Source: Aphanomyces cochlioides (Eukaryota > Oomycota > Saprolegniomycetes > Saprolegniales > Verrucalvaceae). From it: a DNA stretch of 64,000 bases. Below, in pieces: positions 23,236 through 34,071 of this stretch (the first letter of the stretch is position 1; the number at the start of each line of letters is the position of its first letter). The stretch covers positions 1,054,001-1,118,000 of the forward strand of contig JAHQRK010000020.1 of the NCBI GenBank assembly GCA_019828595.1, in the 5' to 3' direction. The notes beneath the pieces were generated by a model, which worked only from the letters and a program-made list of their open reading frames with translations, had not been told where the DNA came from and did not search any database. The position numbers and the translations under genes are program-made.

Positions 23236-25413
23236 ATGTTTTTGTATGAACATTTGTCTGACGCAGTTTTCTGCGTAGAAAGTAACAACTACTCGGCCTC
23301 TAAGAAAGGCAAAGGCAATGGCAATCATGACAATGACAATCAAGGACATGCGATCGATAACTCCGAACCTGGGAAGCAAGCAGAGCGGAATGAAGTGCAT
23401 GCTACCGAACAAGAGTCTGCATCAACTGGAGCTCATGGCCGAGCTGTGGATGACGATGCCTTGATGCCTAACGACGAGGCGGCTATGAGAAAGGCCAAGA
23501 AGGCGGAGTACAACAAACGTGCTCGCAAAAAGAAACGGCAAGCTCTCCTGGATGAAGTCGACGAAGAGGTGGCAATGGACAAATCTAAAAAGGCGGAGTA
23601 CAACAATCGTGCTCGCGAAAAGAATCGGCAAGCTCTTCTAAAGGCGGAGTACAACAATCGTGCTCGCGAACAGAAACGGCAAGCTCTCCTGGAAGAGGTC
23701 GACAAATCCAAAAAGGCGGAGTACAACAATCGTGCTCGCGAAAAGAAACGGCATGCTATCGTGGAAGACTTCGACAAAGAGGTGGCTATGAAAAGATCCA
23801 AGAAGGCCGAATACAACAAACGTGCTCGCGAAAAAAAGCACAACACTGAGGTTGCGAATCAAGGGCGGGGTGCCATCATTTTGCACCATACGGACATGGA
23901 TCAGAGCGACGAAGAGGAAACCAAGGAGGGAGAAGACGGAATCCATTATCACGCTCAAAGTGACCATCATCTCAAGATTCTGGCAGCTCAGGAGCAAGAA
24001 GATCGCGAGCGCAGAGTTGACAATCGAAGGATCTATGCTGCGCTACAACCTAACCGTATGAATGAAGGAGGTGAAGAAGAAACCAAGGAAGAAGATATTT
24101 CCGATGGAAATGTGGATTGCAACACTGACAATCAATTACTTGCCTTGGCAAATGCTGATCCTCCGCTAAACGTGGATGTGGATTTGATTGATGTACCTCC
24201 TCGCGAGCAAGGATTAAGTCTCCGGAATAAACCCAAGGGTCGCCCGAAGAAGAAGAGTGATCACAACAGTGCACGCGTCAGTTTCGATGACTTCGATGAA
24301 TCATTGGTGCCTCTTCATACTATTGAGCAGCGTTCGATTTGCCGCCATTGCGAAGCGAAGATTTGGCCAGGCGAAGAAAAGGACTGCTGCGGTGGAGGCA
24401 CTCGAGTGCTGCCTGTTGCTACCTGGCCTGACACACCCGAGTTTCGCGAATACATTGCTTTGTTCAAAACCAGAGGGTTTGTCAATAACACTCGCCGGTA
24501 CAACGCCCTCTTTGCCTTTACATCTATTGGTACCCAAGAAATTATTCACGGCAACGGTGGGCCGAGATCTTATACAATCCAAGGCGCTTTGCATCATTTG
24601 ATTGGACCACTGTTGCCTGCGGACGAAGAACAAGCCGGTTACGCCCAGATCTACATTACGGATCCTGAAACGCAAGCAAGCATACGACGAAGAATGCTTG
24701 GGGGAAATCTTAATGTGTCAACTGTGACGAAAATCCAGCGTCTACTACTACAGCACAACGCGTTCACCCAGCTGTACAAGCATGCGAAGGATATTCCAAA
24801 GGATGACGACATGAGATTAGTGCTCACTGCTCAGCCTCGAAGCAACAGCCGAACGCATAACCTTCCTACGTGTTCTGAAATCGCTGTTCTTTTTTCAGAA
24901 ACGTCCAAGTCAGGGCGTCATATCTTACTGCATGGTATTGATGGCCCCGTACTCAGCGAAGTTCAGCGAAACTATCACGTTGGTAAACATGTGCGTTTGG
25001 ATCGACAACCTGGGGAACAACGCTTATTTCGCATTAAGGAATTTCATTCGGCATATGACCCGCTTCAATACCCTTTGCTCTTTCCCACTGGGACTTTGGG
25101 GTGGTCGTTTGACAACAAGAGCGGTCGCAATCATGAAAACGTGAGTTTGAACGATTATGCTCGATACCATTTGCACGAGCGCGGTGCATTCTCTCCATTA
25201 CATGCCAGCGGACCTCTATTTCAAGTGTTTGCAGTCGACAATTTTGCAAAGGTGGAAAACCAAAGGCTTCGATATATTCGTGACCAAACCAACAACCTCC
25301 GCAGCGACACGTACCGCGCACTTCATGACGCTGTTTCGCATGATGTGGACCTCAAAAGCATTAAAAAAGGACTGTTTTGCCGTCATCTTACACGGGTGGA
25401 CCTCGGTACATGA
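23236..25413 (+). pseudogene. Helitron N-terminal segment, copy C
   Basis: Open from before 23176, but the first in-frame ATG is at 23236. The first about 200 residues are highly charged and contain five copies of a 17-20-residue unit, KKAEYN(K/N)RAREKKRQALL, one of them shortened. A Cys cluster (ICRHC...CCGGG) and the Helitron-like N-terminal region follow (FHSAYDPLQYPLLFPTG, LNDYARYHL). The frame is lost after KSIKKGLFC; the expected LPSSYTGGPRYM continues one frame over in the next segment. The likely lesion is in or near the A6 tract at about 25363-25368, shared with copy A. Confidence 0.88.
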
Positions 25414-26357
25414 GACAACGTTACCTTGACGCCATGGCAATTGTTCGCAAGTTCGGTCGACCAGACCTTTTTATCACTGTGACATGCAATCCAAAGTGGG
25501 TTGAAATCGACAGGGAGCTGGAATTGGCGAAAGACGACTATGGATTTAAACGATCTCCAGCTGATCGACCTGACTTAGTGACGCGCATGTTCCGCCTCAA
25601 GCTCTTAGCCATTGAAGCCATGCTGTACAAGGGGGCAGTTTTGGGTCGACAAGCTGCGTGTGTTCGTGTTGTCGAATTCCAAAAGCGTGGTCTGCCTTAT
25701 GCCCATATATTGGTCATATTCACTGGGGACGACAAAATCAAGACAGCTACCGATATTGACAGTATTATCAGTGCAGAAATCCCCGACAAGGAAAAGAATC
25801 CAAGACTGCACGAAATTATTACAACCTGCATGATTCACAAATGCAGCGACCGATGCCTGGAAAACGGGAAATGCAAGAAAAACTTTCCAAAAGCATACTG
25901 CAACGAAACATCAGAAGGCAGTGATGGATATCCACTCTACCGTCGTCGCCGCTCTTCGGCAGAGCGGCCCTCTGAGTATACCAACCAATATGTTATTCCG
26001 TACTGCCCAACGTTGAGTGCCATGTTCGACTGCCACATCAATGTCGAGGCGTGTACAAGTATATCTGCAGTCAAGTACCTGTACAAGTACATCTACAAGG
26101 GCTCAGACCGCTCAAATTTTCAACTTGAGTCCAGTGAACTTGACGAAATCAAGCAATACCAAGATGCCCGCTATGTATCGTGCTGTGAGGCCCTCACACG
26201 CATTTTCTCTTTCGACATGTTCAAACGATCTCACGCTGTCGAGAACCTCGAAATACACTTGGAAGGTGATCAAGTTGTATGCATTCCTACCGACCGCCCG
26301 ATGAGCCCTCAGGAATTGGCAAGGAGGAACCGGACGAAACTCACCGCGTTTTTTTAA
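25377..26357 (+). pseudogene. Helitron Rep (HUH/Y2) segment, copy C
   Basis: Reads PSSYTGGPRYMRQRYLDAMA and RPDLFITVTCNPKW, then QKRGLPYAHIL (Tyr codon at 25698-25700 in place of the first catalytic His), a Cys/His cluster (CMIHKCSDRCLENGKCKKNF) and the two-tyrosine motif VKYLYKYIYKG. It ends at TAA in the T7 tract at 26350-26356. The 42 codons after that TAA stay open in the same frame and read LCRENSDPQALARECLYHDI, the family's normal continuation. Confidence 0.9.
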
Positions 26358-26483
26358 CTGTGCCGTGAAAACAGTGATCCACAAGCACTTGCGCGTGAAT
26401 GTCTGTACCATGATATCCCCGAGCATTTCGTATGGAACAAAAAGCTCCGCAAGTGGACATCACGTAAAAGGGGTGGTGATCGT

Positions 26484-28496
26484 ATGATCGGGAGGATGAC
26501 GGTGTCACCCCGCTCGGGAGACTGTTTTTTTATGCGAATGCTCTTATGCTACCGACGAGGTCCGACATCGCACGAAGATTTGCGAACCGTCAATGGCGTG
26601 GTTCATCCGACGTTCAAGTCAGCCGCACTTGCCCTTGGCTTTCTTGAAAATGACGAGGAATGGCTAACCTGCATGCGAGAAGCAACTGAAACAGCAACTC
26701 CCTATGAGCTCCGAACACTTTTTGTCAGTATTCTGATTCACTGTGAACCTGCGGACGCACGAGGGCTATGGAACAAATTCGAAGATGAAATGAGGCAAGA
26801 TTTTCACCGCATGTACCCCGACGATTCTCAAAAATCTACAGCTTTCGCAATTCAGGCTTTATCAAGATGCCCCGAGTCGAATGCATCAAGCTTGGATCGT
26901 TTTCCGGAGCTTCCACAGCTTGCACATTTCGAACAATATTTTGCTCTTGAGGAAACAAACAGGGGCCGTCAATCCAACCGATTAGTGACTATGGAATCTT
27001 CGCACAACCAAGAACAAATCCAAAGCATTTTGGAAGGCAGGTCTACGATGACCGAAGAGCACGAGGTCTTCTACAACGACGTTATGAGCGAGATTACGAA
27101 GGAAAGCACTGTTCGAAGAGGCAAAGTATATTTTCTCGAAGGTGAGGGCGGCTCAGGGAAGACGTTCATCTCAAACATTTTACTGGCTCAAGTGCGCTCA
27201 ATGAACAAAATTGCGTTGCCTGTTGCTTCGTCCGGACTTGCTGCTCTGAATTTGATCGGAGGTACAACTGCGCATTCGAGATTCTGTCTTCCAAGATCAT
27301 TGCACAAGCTTAGCCGATGCGACGTTCGGAAGCAGTCACATCTTGCGGAACTTTTACGTCTCACAGAACTTATCATTTGGGACGAGTGTTCGATGATGCA
27401 CAAGTATGTTGTGGAGGCCGTTGATCACATGCTACAAGATTTGATGGACAACGCGCTTCCTTTTGGTGGAAAGGTCGTCATATTCTCGGGCGACTTCAAG
27501 CAAATGCTTCCAGTCATTTTGAAGGGCACACCTGGGCTAATCCTCGAAGCGTGCTTGAAGAACAGCTACCTTTGGAGAAATATCGCACAGTTTCATCTGA
27601 CGGTGAACATGAGGTTGACCAACAACAACTCAGAGAGTGTTCGAGAGTTTGCTGCATTGCTCAAGTCAATTGGTCATGGAACATACCCCACATGTACCGA
27701 ACTCGGTGCCGATTACATTCGACTACCTGATGATTTGGCGATTCCATACAAGTCGCCTGATGATTTGGGGTCATTTTTACACAACGTCTATCAAGACATG
27801 AACAACCTGCGCATCAATGCACTTAGATCGTACTTTGGATGTCGAGCTATCCTTGCACCCAAACATAGTGTTGTTGCTGACATCAACACAACACTTCTTG
27901 AGCGACTCACTTCCGACTGCGAAATGACATATTTGTCCGCCGATTCCGTTCCTGACAAACCCAACTCGGACACAAATGCATGCGAGTTCCCCATCGAGTT
28001 TCTGAATTCTATAGACATCAACAACTTCCCCAGCCACAAGTTGCATTTGAAAGTTGGTTGCCCCATTATTCTGCTTCGTAATTTGTGTACTTCGGAAGGC
28101 ATGTGCAACGGAACACGTTTAATTGTTCTTGAGCTGAAAACACGATGTATCAAGGCTCAAATTATGAACGGCTCCCACACGAACAAGATCGTTTACATTC
28201 CCCGAACTACTACAATTCACGATGGTGAGCAAAACAATTACCCCTTTGAGCTACGCAGAAGACAATTTCCTGTTCAAGTTGCCTTTGCAATGACGATTCA
28301 CAAGGCTCAAGGTCAAACGATTTCTCACGTGAGCGTCTACCTTCCAGAACCCGTCTTCTCGCATGGACAGCTTTACGTCGCCATGTCAAGAGCCCAAGCA
28401 AAAGGCAACATTAAGTTTTTGACCGCCAATGGACAGGACGATGGACTGCCTGGAATCTACACGAAACACATTGTGTATCAAGAAGCATTACAATAG
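26484..28496 (+). pseudogene. Helitron PIF1-like helicase segment, copy C
   Basis: 670 open codons with all superfamily 1 motifs (GEGGSGKTF, WDECSMMH, FSGDFKQMLPVI, MTIHKAQGQT, YVAMSRAQ). Unwinds DNA during rolling-circle transposition in functional relatives. Here it is separated from Rep by the shared in-frame stop, so it could only be made by readthrough or internal initiation. Confidence 0.9.
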
Positions 28497-28785
28497 GCAG
28501 GACTTCATAAAACTTCCTCCATAACTAACAAACGTTATCATGTTCTTACAAATATATACACTGTGTTGTTGTGGAATTGCCGTGACTTCCTGGATCAAGT
28601 CCAATTGCATCGTACCGATGAATTGGACGATAAATCCTCGAGATTAGCTAACCCCAAACTACGCACCATATACTTAGATTCAACGTTACAGTATTACAAG
28701 ATGAAGAAGTACGTGGTTGTCAACCAACGATGACCTCGATCTACTAATCGATCGCACAGATTGTGCAATCTGAACTTGGGTATAT

Positions 28786-29405
28786 TCTGCTTAGATTCAA
28801 CCTCAGCATTAAAATGGGAGAAGCATATCGAACAGCGGCAAGCTATAAAATTATCAAAGAGTCTGCTTCTTGGAAACAGTCTTTTTGCCGTTCACATCGT
28901 GCGCAAAGTTGCCGCAACGGGAAAGATCTCTATACCAGCAGTACAACCAGCTGCTGAAACTTCGGCATTTAAATTGACCTTCTTGGCCGTGCTCCTAGAA
29001 CCTCCACCCACCACATGCCACGCTCACATTGGACACAACCGTAGATTACCATCTATTGTTCGCCTTTCTCCATCTAGATATACTATGTCTCCGACAGTAG
29101 TCGCCTTGAGCATCATCTAAGCGCATGGTCATCAGTGTCTTGCCGTCAAATGCGCCGTGAATAGGACTGGGTACCTCGAGCGTCTGTATTATCACTGATA
29201 AGTCGTTCGTGTTATCTGTGCAAGTACTGGCATTTTTGCACAACAAAACAGGGAAACTATGGAGGCCAATTCGAAGTAAAATAAGAAAGAAGTGAATAAG
29301 GAGTGCGAAGTAAATGCCGTCTCCTTAGTTTGAAAATAATATGATCTCTGATTGGATAATTTATTTTTCTTTCGGTACGAGTCGACGGTTTTTTGGTCAG
29401 GACAT
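28786..29405. other. 620-bp block present only in Helitron copy C
   Basis: Copy A is continuous across this position (gggtatatgatttatctcc). In C an AT dinucleotide flanks both sides of the block. The minus strand holds an open stretch with EVPSPIHGAFDGKTLMTMRL, which looks like real coding sequence but which I cannot assign. The right part (about 29264-29405) contains ggccaattcgaagtaaaataag, a degenerate inverted relative of the sequence at about 29480-29505, so the region can fold back on itself. It may be a captured fragment or insertion, or sequence deleted from copy A. Confidence 0.6.
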
Positions 29406-29585
29406 GATTTATCTCCTGACGAAAAAAAAATATTCGTCAGTCAACAGTAGCCAATCAGAATGCTCGGCGTTAACTTATTTTTTACTTCGAACTGGGCCTG
29501 AATCAAATTCAAAATTCATTGTATGGCTTCAAACGTTTCATGTGTGTGAGCAAATCTTTGTTATTTCCAAAGCAAAACGCTCCAC

Positions 29586-29614
29586 CCAGGGGCGTAGCCC
29601 TGGCCTCACCCTAG
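29586..29614 (+). terminator. Helitron 3' end, copy C (hairpin plus CTAG)
   Basis: ccaggggcgtagccctgg forms a 6-bp GC stem; cctcacc follows, then CTAG and T. This matches the Helitron rule of a short hairpin just inside CTRR with insertion before T. Confidence 0.85.
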
Positions 29615-30017
29615 TTTGACTTAATGTTGGTATAGTACAGGTTGGAGCTTCAAACATGCTCACATCAACGAAGATTAGACATCCCAGACCTCTCCGTAGA
29701 TCACTCTTGGTCTAGGTATCGTCCAATATATCAGAATTCGTCGTGTGGAATCGCAGTCGTGGCGAGCTTCAGCTTTTCTTGTTTCAATGTTCTACAGTAC
29801 AAGCGTTGTTGATCGGCGGGAACTCACTTGGAGAAATCAGATTGGATAAAATTAATTCCATATGGCATTCCGATTGGATCTATTTTGAATACTCATCGCT
29901 GATTGGTTAAAAAAGATTGCCACTTCTGGGACGAGTGTTGGTCGTTCGAGTATACAAATTCCAAGTCGAAAATGCCGCGCAAGAAAGATGGCACTTTTTT
30001 AAATTTGACCTCCAAGG
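29615..30017. other. Spacer between Helitron C and the WEE1 gene
   Basis: Unique sequence, no gene seen. An ATG at 29970 opens only a 22-codon frame that overlaps the kinase start. CCAAT-type stretches (gattggat, gattggtt) near 29835-29910 may be part of the kinase promoter. Confidence 0.45.
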
Positions 30018-32033
30018 ATGAAGCAGCGCTCGCTGCATGACTTCTTCGCCAAGCGCGTTGCGACGCCTGAATCCGTGTCGAAGCGCTTGGAACTTGTAGA
30101 TGAAACAGACTCAGACATTGCCGACGATGTCGCGGACCTGCCTCCAAACGACGACGACGAAATGAATGTCACGTACAATGACGAAGACGAGTTCCAGACC
30201 CAAGACTTTGCACGCCCGAAGCGCATCTCGTTTTCGCCGAGCCAATGCAGTGAACCAGATCATGAACCTGCTGCTGTTGAAGAAGAGTCGGAAAGCCAGC
30301 TCTCGCATAACCAGCAGAATCACCCATGGAGCGAAGACTTTGCCCCGAGCTTTTCACAAATGTACAGTCAGCAGTCGTTCTGCGACTTCTCAACGCCTCA
30401 AGACCAGCCTGTTGTGCATATGTCCCATCCACGATCGCCCTCGCCAGTGAAGAAGCGACAGCGAACTCTACCAACTGTTCGCTTGATGCCGTTTGATGAA
30501 ACGAATCCTCTCGTTGACAACGAGACCAACAGTGAAGCCGGCAGTGTCAGTACGGTTTGTTCATATCGACCCAGTCACTTACTCATTAACGTAGTCGACT
30601 CTCCTCGAGGCCAAACGTCGTGCGCTTCCTCTGCCTTGTGCGTTCAACTGAAACAACTCATATCTGACGATCATCTAGGTCAACGCCATTTGCTGAAGTC
30701 AACACAAATCCGTTTGCCACCACAACTTCATGTGAACGAAAACGCAAGAAGAAGAGCGTTTCGCCTCCACGTGAGTTTAATTATCTCTCTTCAGCGTCAT
30801 TGAAGTCGTGGCTACGTAGTCTTTCTCGGAGTATCATCAGCATCGAAATACTTGAGCGAATTTGTCGAGTTAGAGGTTCTTATGGCTCCATTGATGATGT
30901 ATTCCATACTTAATGTCTAGGTCGTTGGCTCTGGAGCGTTCTCCAAAGTATTCAAGTGCATTAAACGCTTTGATGGATGGACTTATGCGATCAAGAAAAG
31001 CAAACGACACTTTCGTGGCCAGTCTGACAAGTAAGGTCAAATTTCTTGGCACCTCTCATGTCTGTCGATAGGCAGCGTGCATTACGAGAAGTCCATGCTC
31101 TCGCTGCCTTGAGTGGCAGTGCACATATTGTGCGCTATTTCGACGCCTGGGTCGAGGACGATTTATTGTACATTCAGTTGGAATACATGCACGGCTGCTC
31201 GCTTGCTACGTTTATCGATGGTGCCACCACAGTCCCAGAAGCAACCCTCCGCAAAGTTCTCGCTCACATTGCCAAGGTACCACCTCGTCTGCTTAGAGAA
31301 TTTTCTCATACTGGATTCTAAGGCTCTGCGAGACATTCACGCCATCAAACTTGTTCATATGGACATCAAGGTCGATAACATTCTTCGCACAAGTTGTGGA
31401 GTTTACAAATTGGGCGACTTGGGCACTGTAGTCCCCATGGATGGCTCGATGGAAATTATGGAAGGCGACAATCGATATCTATCGAGGTACATTTTCCTCC
31501 GACCCTGATACGGAATAGAATGAACCGATGTCTAGAGAACTGCTCGAAGGGAATCGCATGCATCTCAGCGCTGGTGACATTTTTGCACTGGGAGCGACCA
31601 TGTACGAGTTGGTCAGTCCAATATTTGTTGAAATGATGGGCTTAAAGATGGTCAACTAGGCAAGAGGCGAGGGGCTACCCAGTTCAGGAGATGAGTGGCA
31701 GAAGCTACGTGATGGTGAATTGACTGTTTTTCGGTATTGACTCATTGGTCGTGTCAAACATGCTGACTGTGGCTGAATAGACACTACTCGAGCTCAATCC
31801 AGCATTTAATCGCCAGCATGATGCATCCAGATCCACTTGCGAGGCCGTCAGCCGAAGAAATTCTTCGCCATGAGACGCTAGCGGAATTTGTGTAAATTGG
31901 AATGAAATGTGATTTGGATGATGAATACCAGGATGAAATGTTGAGGCGAGATAATGCGTGGTCGAACGCAAAGCTGCCACGTCGAAGGTTCACTCCGTTT
32001 CTATTCGAGGAAGGTTTTGTGATCTACTTGTAG
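30018..32033 (+). CDS. WEE1: WEE1-like cell-cycle kinase
   Basis: Multi-exon. The first exon encodes a disordered, acidic N-terminus (MKQRSLHDFFAKRV...). A later exon reads STPFAEVNTNPFA, resembling the conserved motif before the WEE1 kinase domain. The kinase has a Gly loop VVGSGAFSKVF, a catalytic Lys in WTYAIKKSK, the catalytic loop HMDIKVDNI and DLG in place of DFG (YKLGDLGTV), followed by EGDNRYLSRELLEG. HMDIK, DLG and EGDxRYL identify WEE1/MYT1-type kinases, which phosphorylate CDK1 on Tyr15 and delay mitosis. No membrane anchor is seen, favouring WEE1 over MYT1. The frame has TAA at 31893-31895, but a GT at 31890 and AG before 31938 splice it onward to QDEML-type helical sequence ending at TAG 32031-32033, which I prefer. 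IKVDN has Val where Pro is usual. Confidence 0.88.
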
Positions 32034-32628
32034 TGACGACTGCTGACCGACGATGCTACACTTGTATGCAAATGGCCAGACCAAAGACTAGTTCGTTCAG
32101 CTCAATGGACGTTCTTCCCTTCCGCGTGAAAAGAGAGCTGCAAATGGACTTCAACACATCTCTGAAGTTGTCACGTCTGGAGATCGTTATTTTTTGCTGC
32201 AGCCGTCACATCTCAAAAATGTGGAAGGCAAATGACAGCTCGCTGATTGTGCTGAAGAGTACCCGACACCGACGATATCGTTTAAGAACGGGGATCTTTG
32301 GTCAGGCATTTCTCATGGCTCTGGCACGAGCAGCGGTGCCAGGAGATGAGACACTGCCAGTAATGTTCAATGTGGCTGTGCTCGAGGGTCCCAGGTTCCG
32401 CATTTCCGATACTCGCACCAGCGTGGTTGACATTCTTTTAGACTGAGCATGGGTGCGTACGTCGTCAGCATCTTAAAACTGAAACCTACGATGAAGCTGC
32501 TGATTGTCATCCAGATATACTCACAGATGCGACCGTCGTGTGACGCTCTTCGTCTTTGAGGTGGGAGCGAGTTCGTCCCCTTTCCAACCACTACACTCGA
32601 TGCGAAATCAATTCAAACAAAGTTCATG
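32034..32628. other. Spacer with an unassigned open frame
   Basis: A plus-strand frame is open to 32446 (ending AVLEGPRFRISDTRTSVVDI) and overlaps the end of the kinase gene. Another frame of the same stretch also looks partly coding (HISEVVTSGDRYFLLQPSHL) but has two stops. This may be a decayed gene or an unspliced one; no family recognised. Confidence 0.3.
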
Positions 32629-33196
32629 TTACGACGCGTACGAATGCAAAAAGCGATGTGAGCTGTTGCCCACAAGGTCGCTTAAGTAGACATTGCTGGC
32701 GAGAAGACCTACTGCAACTGTGACGACTCCCATGAGGATCGTCACGGGGTAGAAACACCTAAGAGTCTCTTTCACACTTCGCCGTCGTGGAGATCACTTA
32801 CCACATGAGCACGGAAGGCTCATAGTCGTGCAGGAAAGGTTGAAGCCAGAGGCCGCTGACGCTGTGAACGATCCATCCAAATATGGCGTACAAGGTCGTC
32901 CAAATGGCGATCGTCATGCCGGTGCTCCAGGGAATGGGACACAACATGCAATAGACGTAGTCTACTCGGAGAGGGACAAGGACGTCGCCGTTGATAACCG
33001 ATTGAATGACCCACGTCATGACAGTTACAATCAAACTTGTCGGCAAGAGAATGTCAAGGGATCGAGTCGAGATCATTCGTTTGCGGCACGTGGGGGAACT
33101 GTCGAGGAATGCACGGACTGCGCTTTGTGATGCGAAATGAAATTTGGCGCAAGATTTGGATTCACCACCTCCCCGATCCCATGGATTGATTACCAC
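32629..33196 (-). CDS. Possible AIG1/ADTRP (FAR-17a)-like membrane protein, start uncertain
   Basis: Two exons joined over a 44-nt intron (about 32759-32802). The protein has four hydrophobic segments. The stretch YAIFGWIVHSVSGLWLQPFL followed by CFYPVTILMGVV resembles the C-terminal part of AIG1/ADTRP proteins (pattern W-V-H-x-V-x-G-x-W-x-x-P-F-L), which are membrane Thr/His hydrolases of fatty-acid esters of hydroxy fatty acids. The His of that motif is kept. I could not find the N-terminal half with the catalytic Thr; upstream exons between 33197 and 33460 do not join cleanly. The gene may be 5' truncated or use an intron I did not resolve. It converges with the WEE1 gene. Confidence 0.45.
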
Positions 33197-34071
33197 TCAT
33201 GGGAGCAACTGTAAAAAGTGGGACCTCAGCGTTACTCGTTGATTTCCAATACAAAGCACGATACAATCAAGAGCTCCCAGAGATCGGAGACACTTGATGT
33301 CCTGGTCTATTCGAGGGTGGCAAGCTGTTGGCGTCACCACGTTCGATTGCATTGTAGTTTCTTGGTCTTTGGGTTTCTCCAGGCAAAGAACGACTCGCCA
33401 TGAGGCATCCATAACGTAAAAGACCGACGTCGAGCACGGGCTCAAAGTCGAGCACCAATCACAGTCCAGTATTTATTAGAGGGAAAACTCTACATAATCT
33501 ATCCCTCTGATTCGATGCAAAAATGCATCACATTTTCCATACAAAATTCCATATATTCTGTTTCGGATAAACAAATGGACGAAGAAATTTTGTGAGAAAC
33601 ACCATATGATACTTTTTGTTGCTGGCGGGACAAATTAAAAATATCATTCAATCTTTTGACATATCTGACGATATTTTGCGATATAAATGGGCAAATTGCC
33701 TTCTCGATGTGGTTTGAATATGACATAGCTACTGGTGTTGCTTCCCACAATATTTGGTCAAAGCTTTGTGTAATGCTTACAATACCATTCCATATGGTCA
33801 CATGCAAAGTCGGTAGCGCCGCTCTTTTCGTGGTGAAATCGCCTCAACGTGTAGGAGTGTTTCAGTCATAGCAGCTTGTTCTTATTCGCCGAAACAGTGG
33901 TATTTCGCAGAAACAATTTATTTTTGACAAATCACAATTGTTGACATTTTATGACCAAAAAACGAGTCGAAAATCAGAATTTGATGCAAATTTGCATCAC
34001 CCGCCCTCGAAATTTTATTTATCCGGATTCCGATTGAAATTTCCCGCCAAGTGCATTGACCCTTGGTTCAA
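33197..34071. other. AT-rich spacer with two related palindromes
   Basis: No gene beyond possible 5' exons of the preceding minus-strand gene before about 33460. gatgcaaaaatgcatcac at about 33515-33532 and gatgcaaatttgcatcac at about 33981-33998 are related; the second contains a perfect 16-bp palindrome. The right part probably belongs to the pogo-like element. Confidence 0.45.

Larger units (their letters stand above)
12182..29614. repeat. Giant imperfect inverted repeat built from Helitron copies
   Basis: The left arm 12182-18778 reappears as its reverse complement in the right arm 21682-29614. The homology covers all coding segments, the 3' hairpin end and about 770 bp upstream of the first coding segment. 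It stops on the outer sides at the Helitron 3' end and on the inner sides at catgatgctgg (complement 18768-18778, and 21682-21692). The right arm is longer because it contains a Merlin-like insertion (21792-22502) and a 620-bp block (28786-29405). The loop is 18779-21681. Arms differ by scattered substitutions and indels, so they are not a copied assembly of one identical sequence. Confidence 0.93.
21682..29614 (+). mobile_element. Helitron copy C (right arm)
   Basis: The longest copy, with three coding segments of 745, 326 and 670 open codons. Its 3' end is canonical: hairpin at 29586-29603, seven nucleotides, CTAG (29611-29614), then T. Its upstream region (before 23236) carries short inverted repeats such as tgaaacac...gtgtttca near 22985-23009. 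Interrupted by the Merlin-like element at 21792-22502 and differing from copy A by 620 bp at 28786-29405. Confidence 0.92.

Noticed and set aside
12182..29614. The inverted repeat as a pure assembly artefact
   Set aside because: Not fully excluded, but the arms differ by private substitutions, indels and a Merlin insertion with its own target duplication, which a duplicated assembly would not create.
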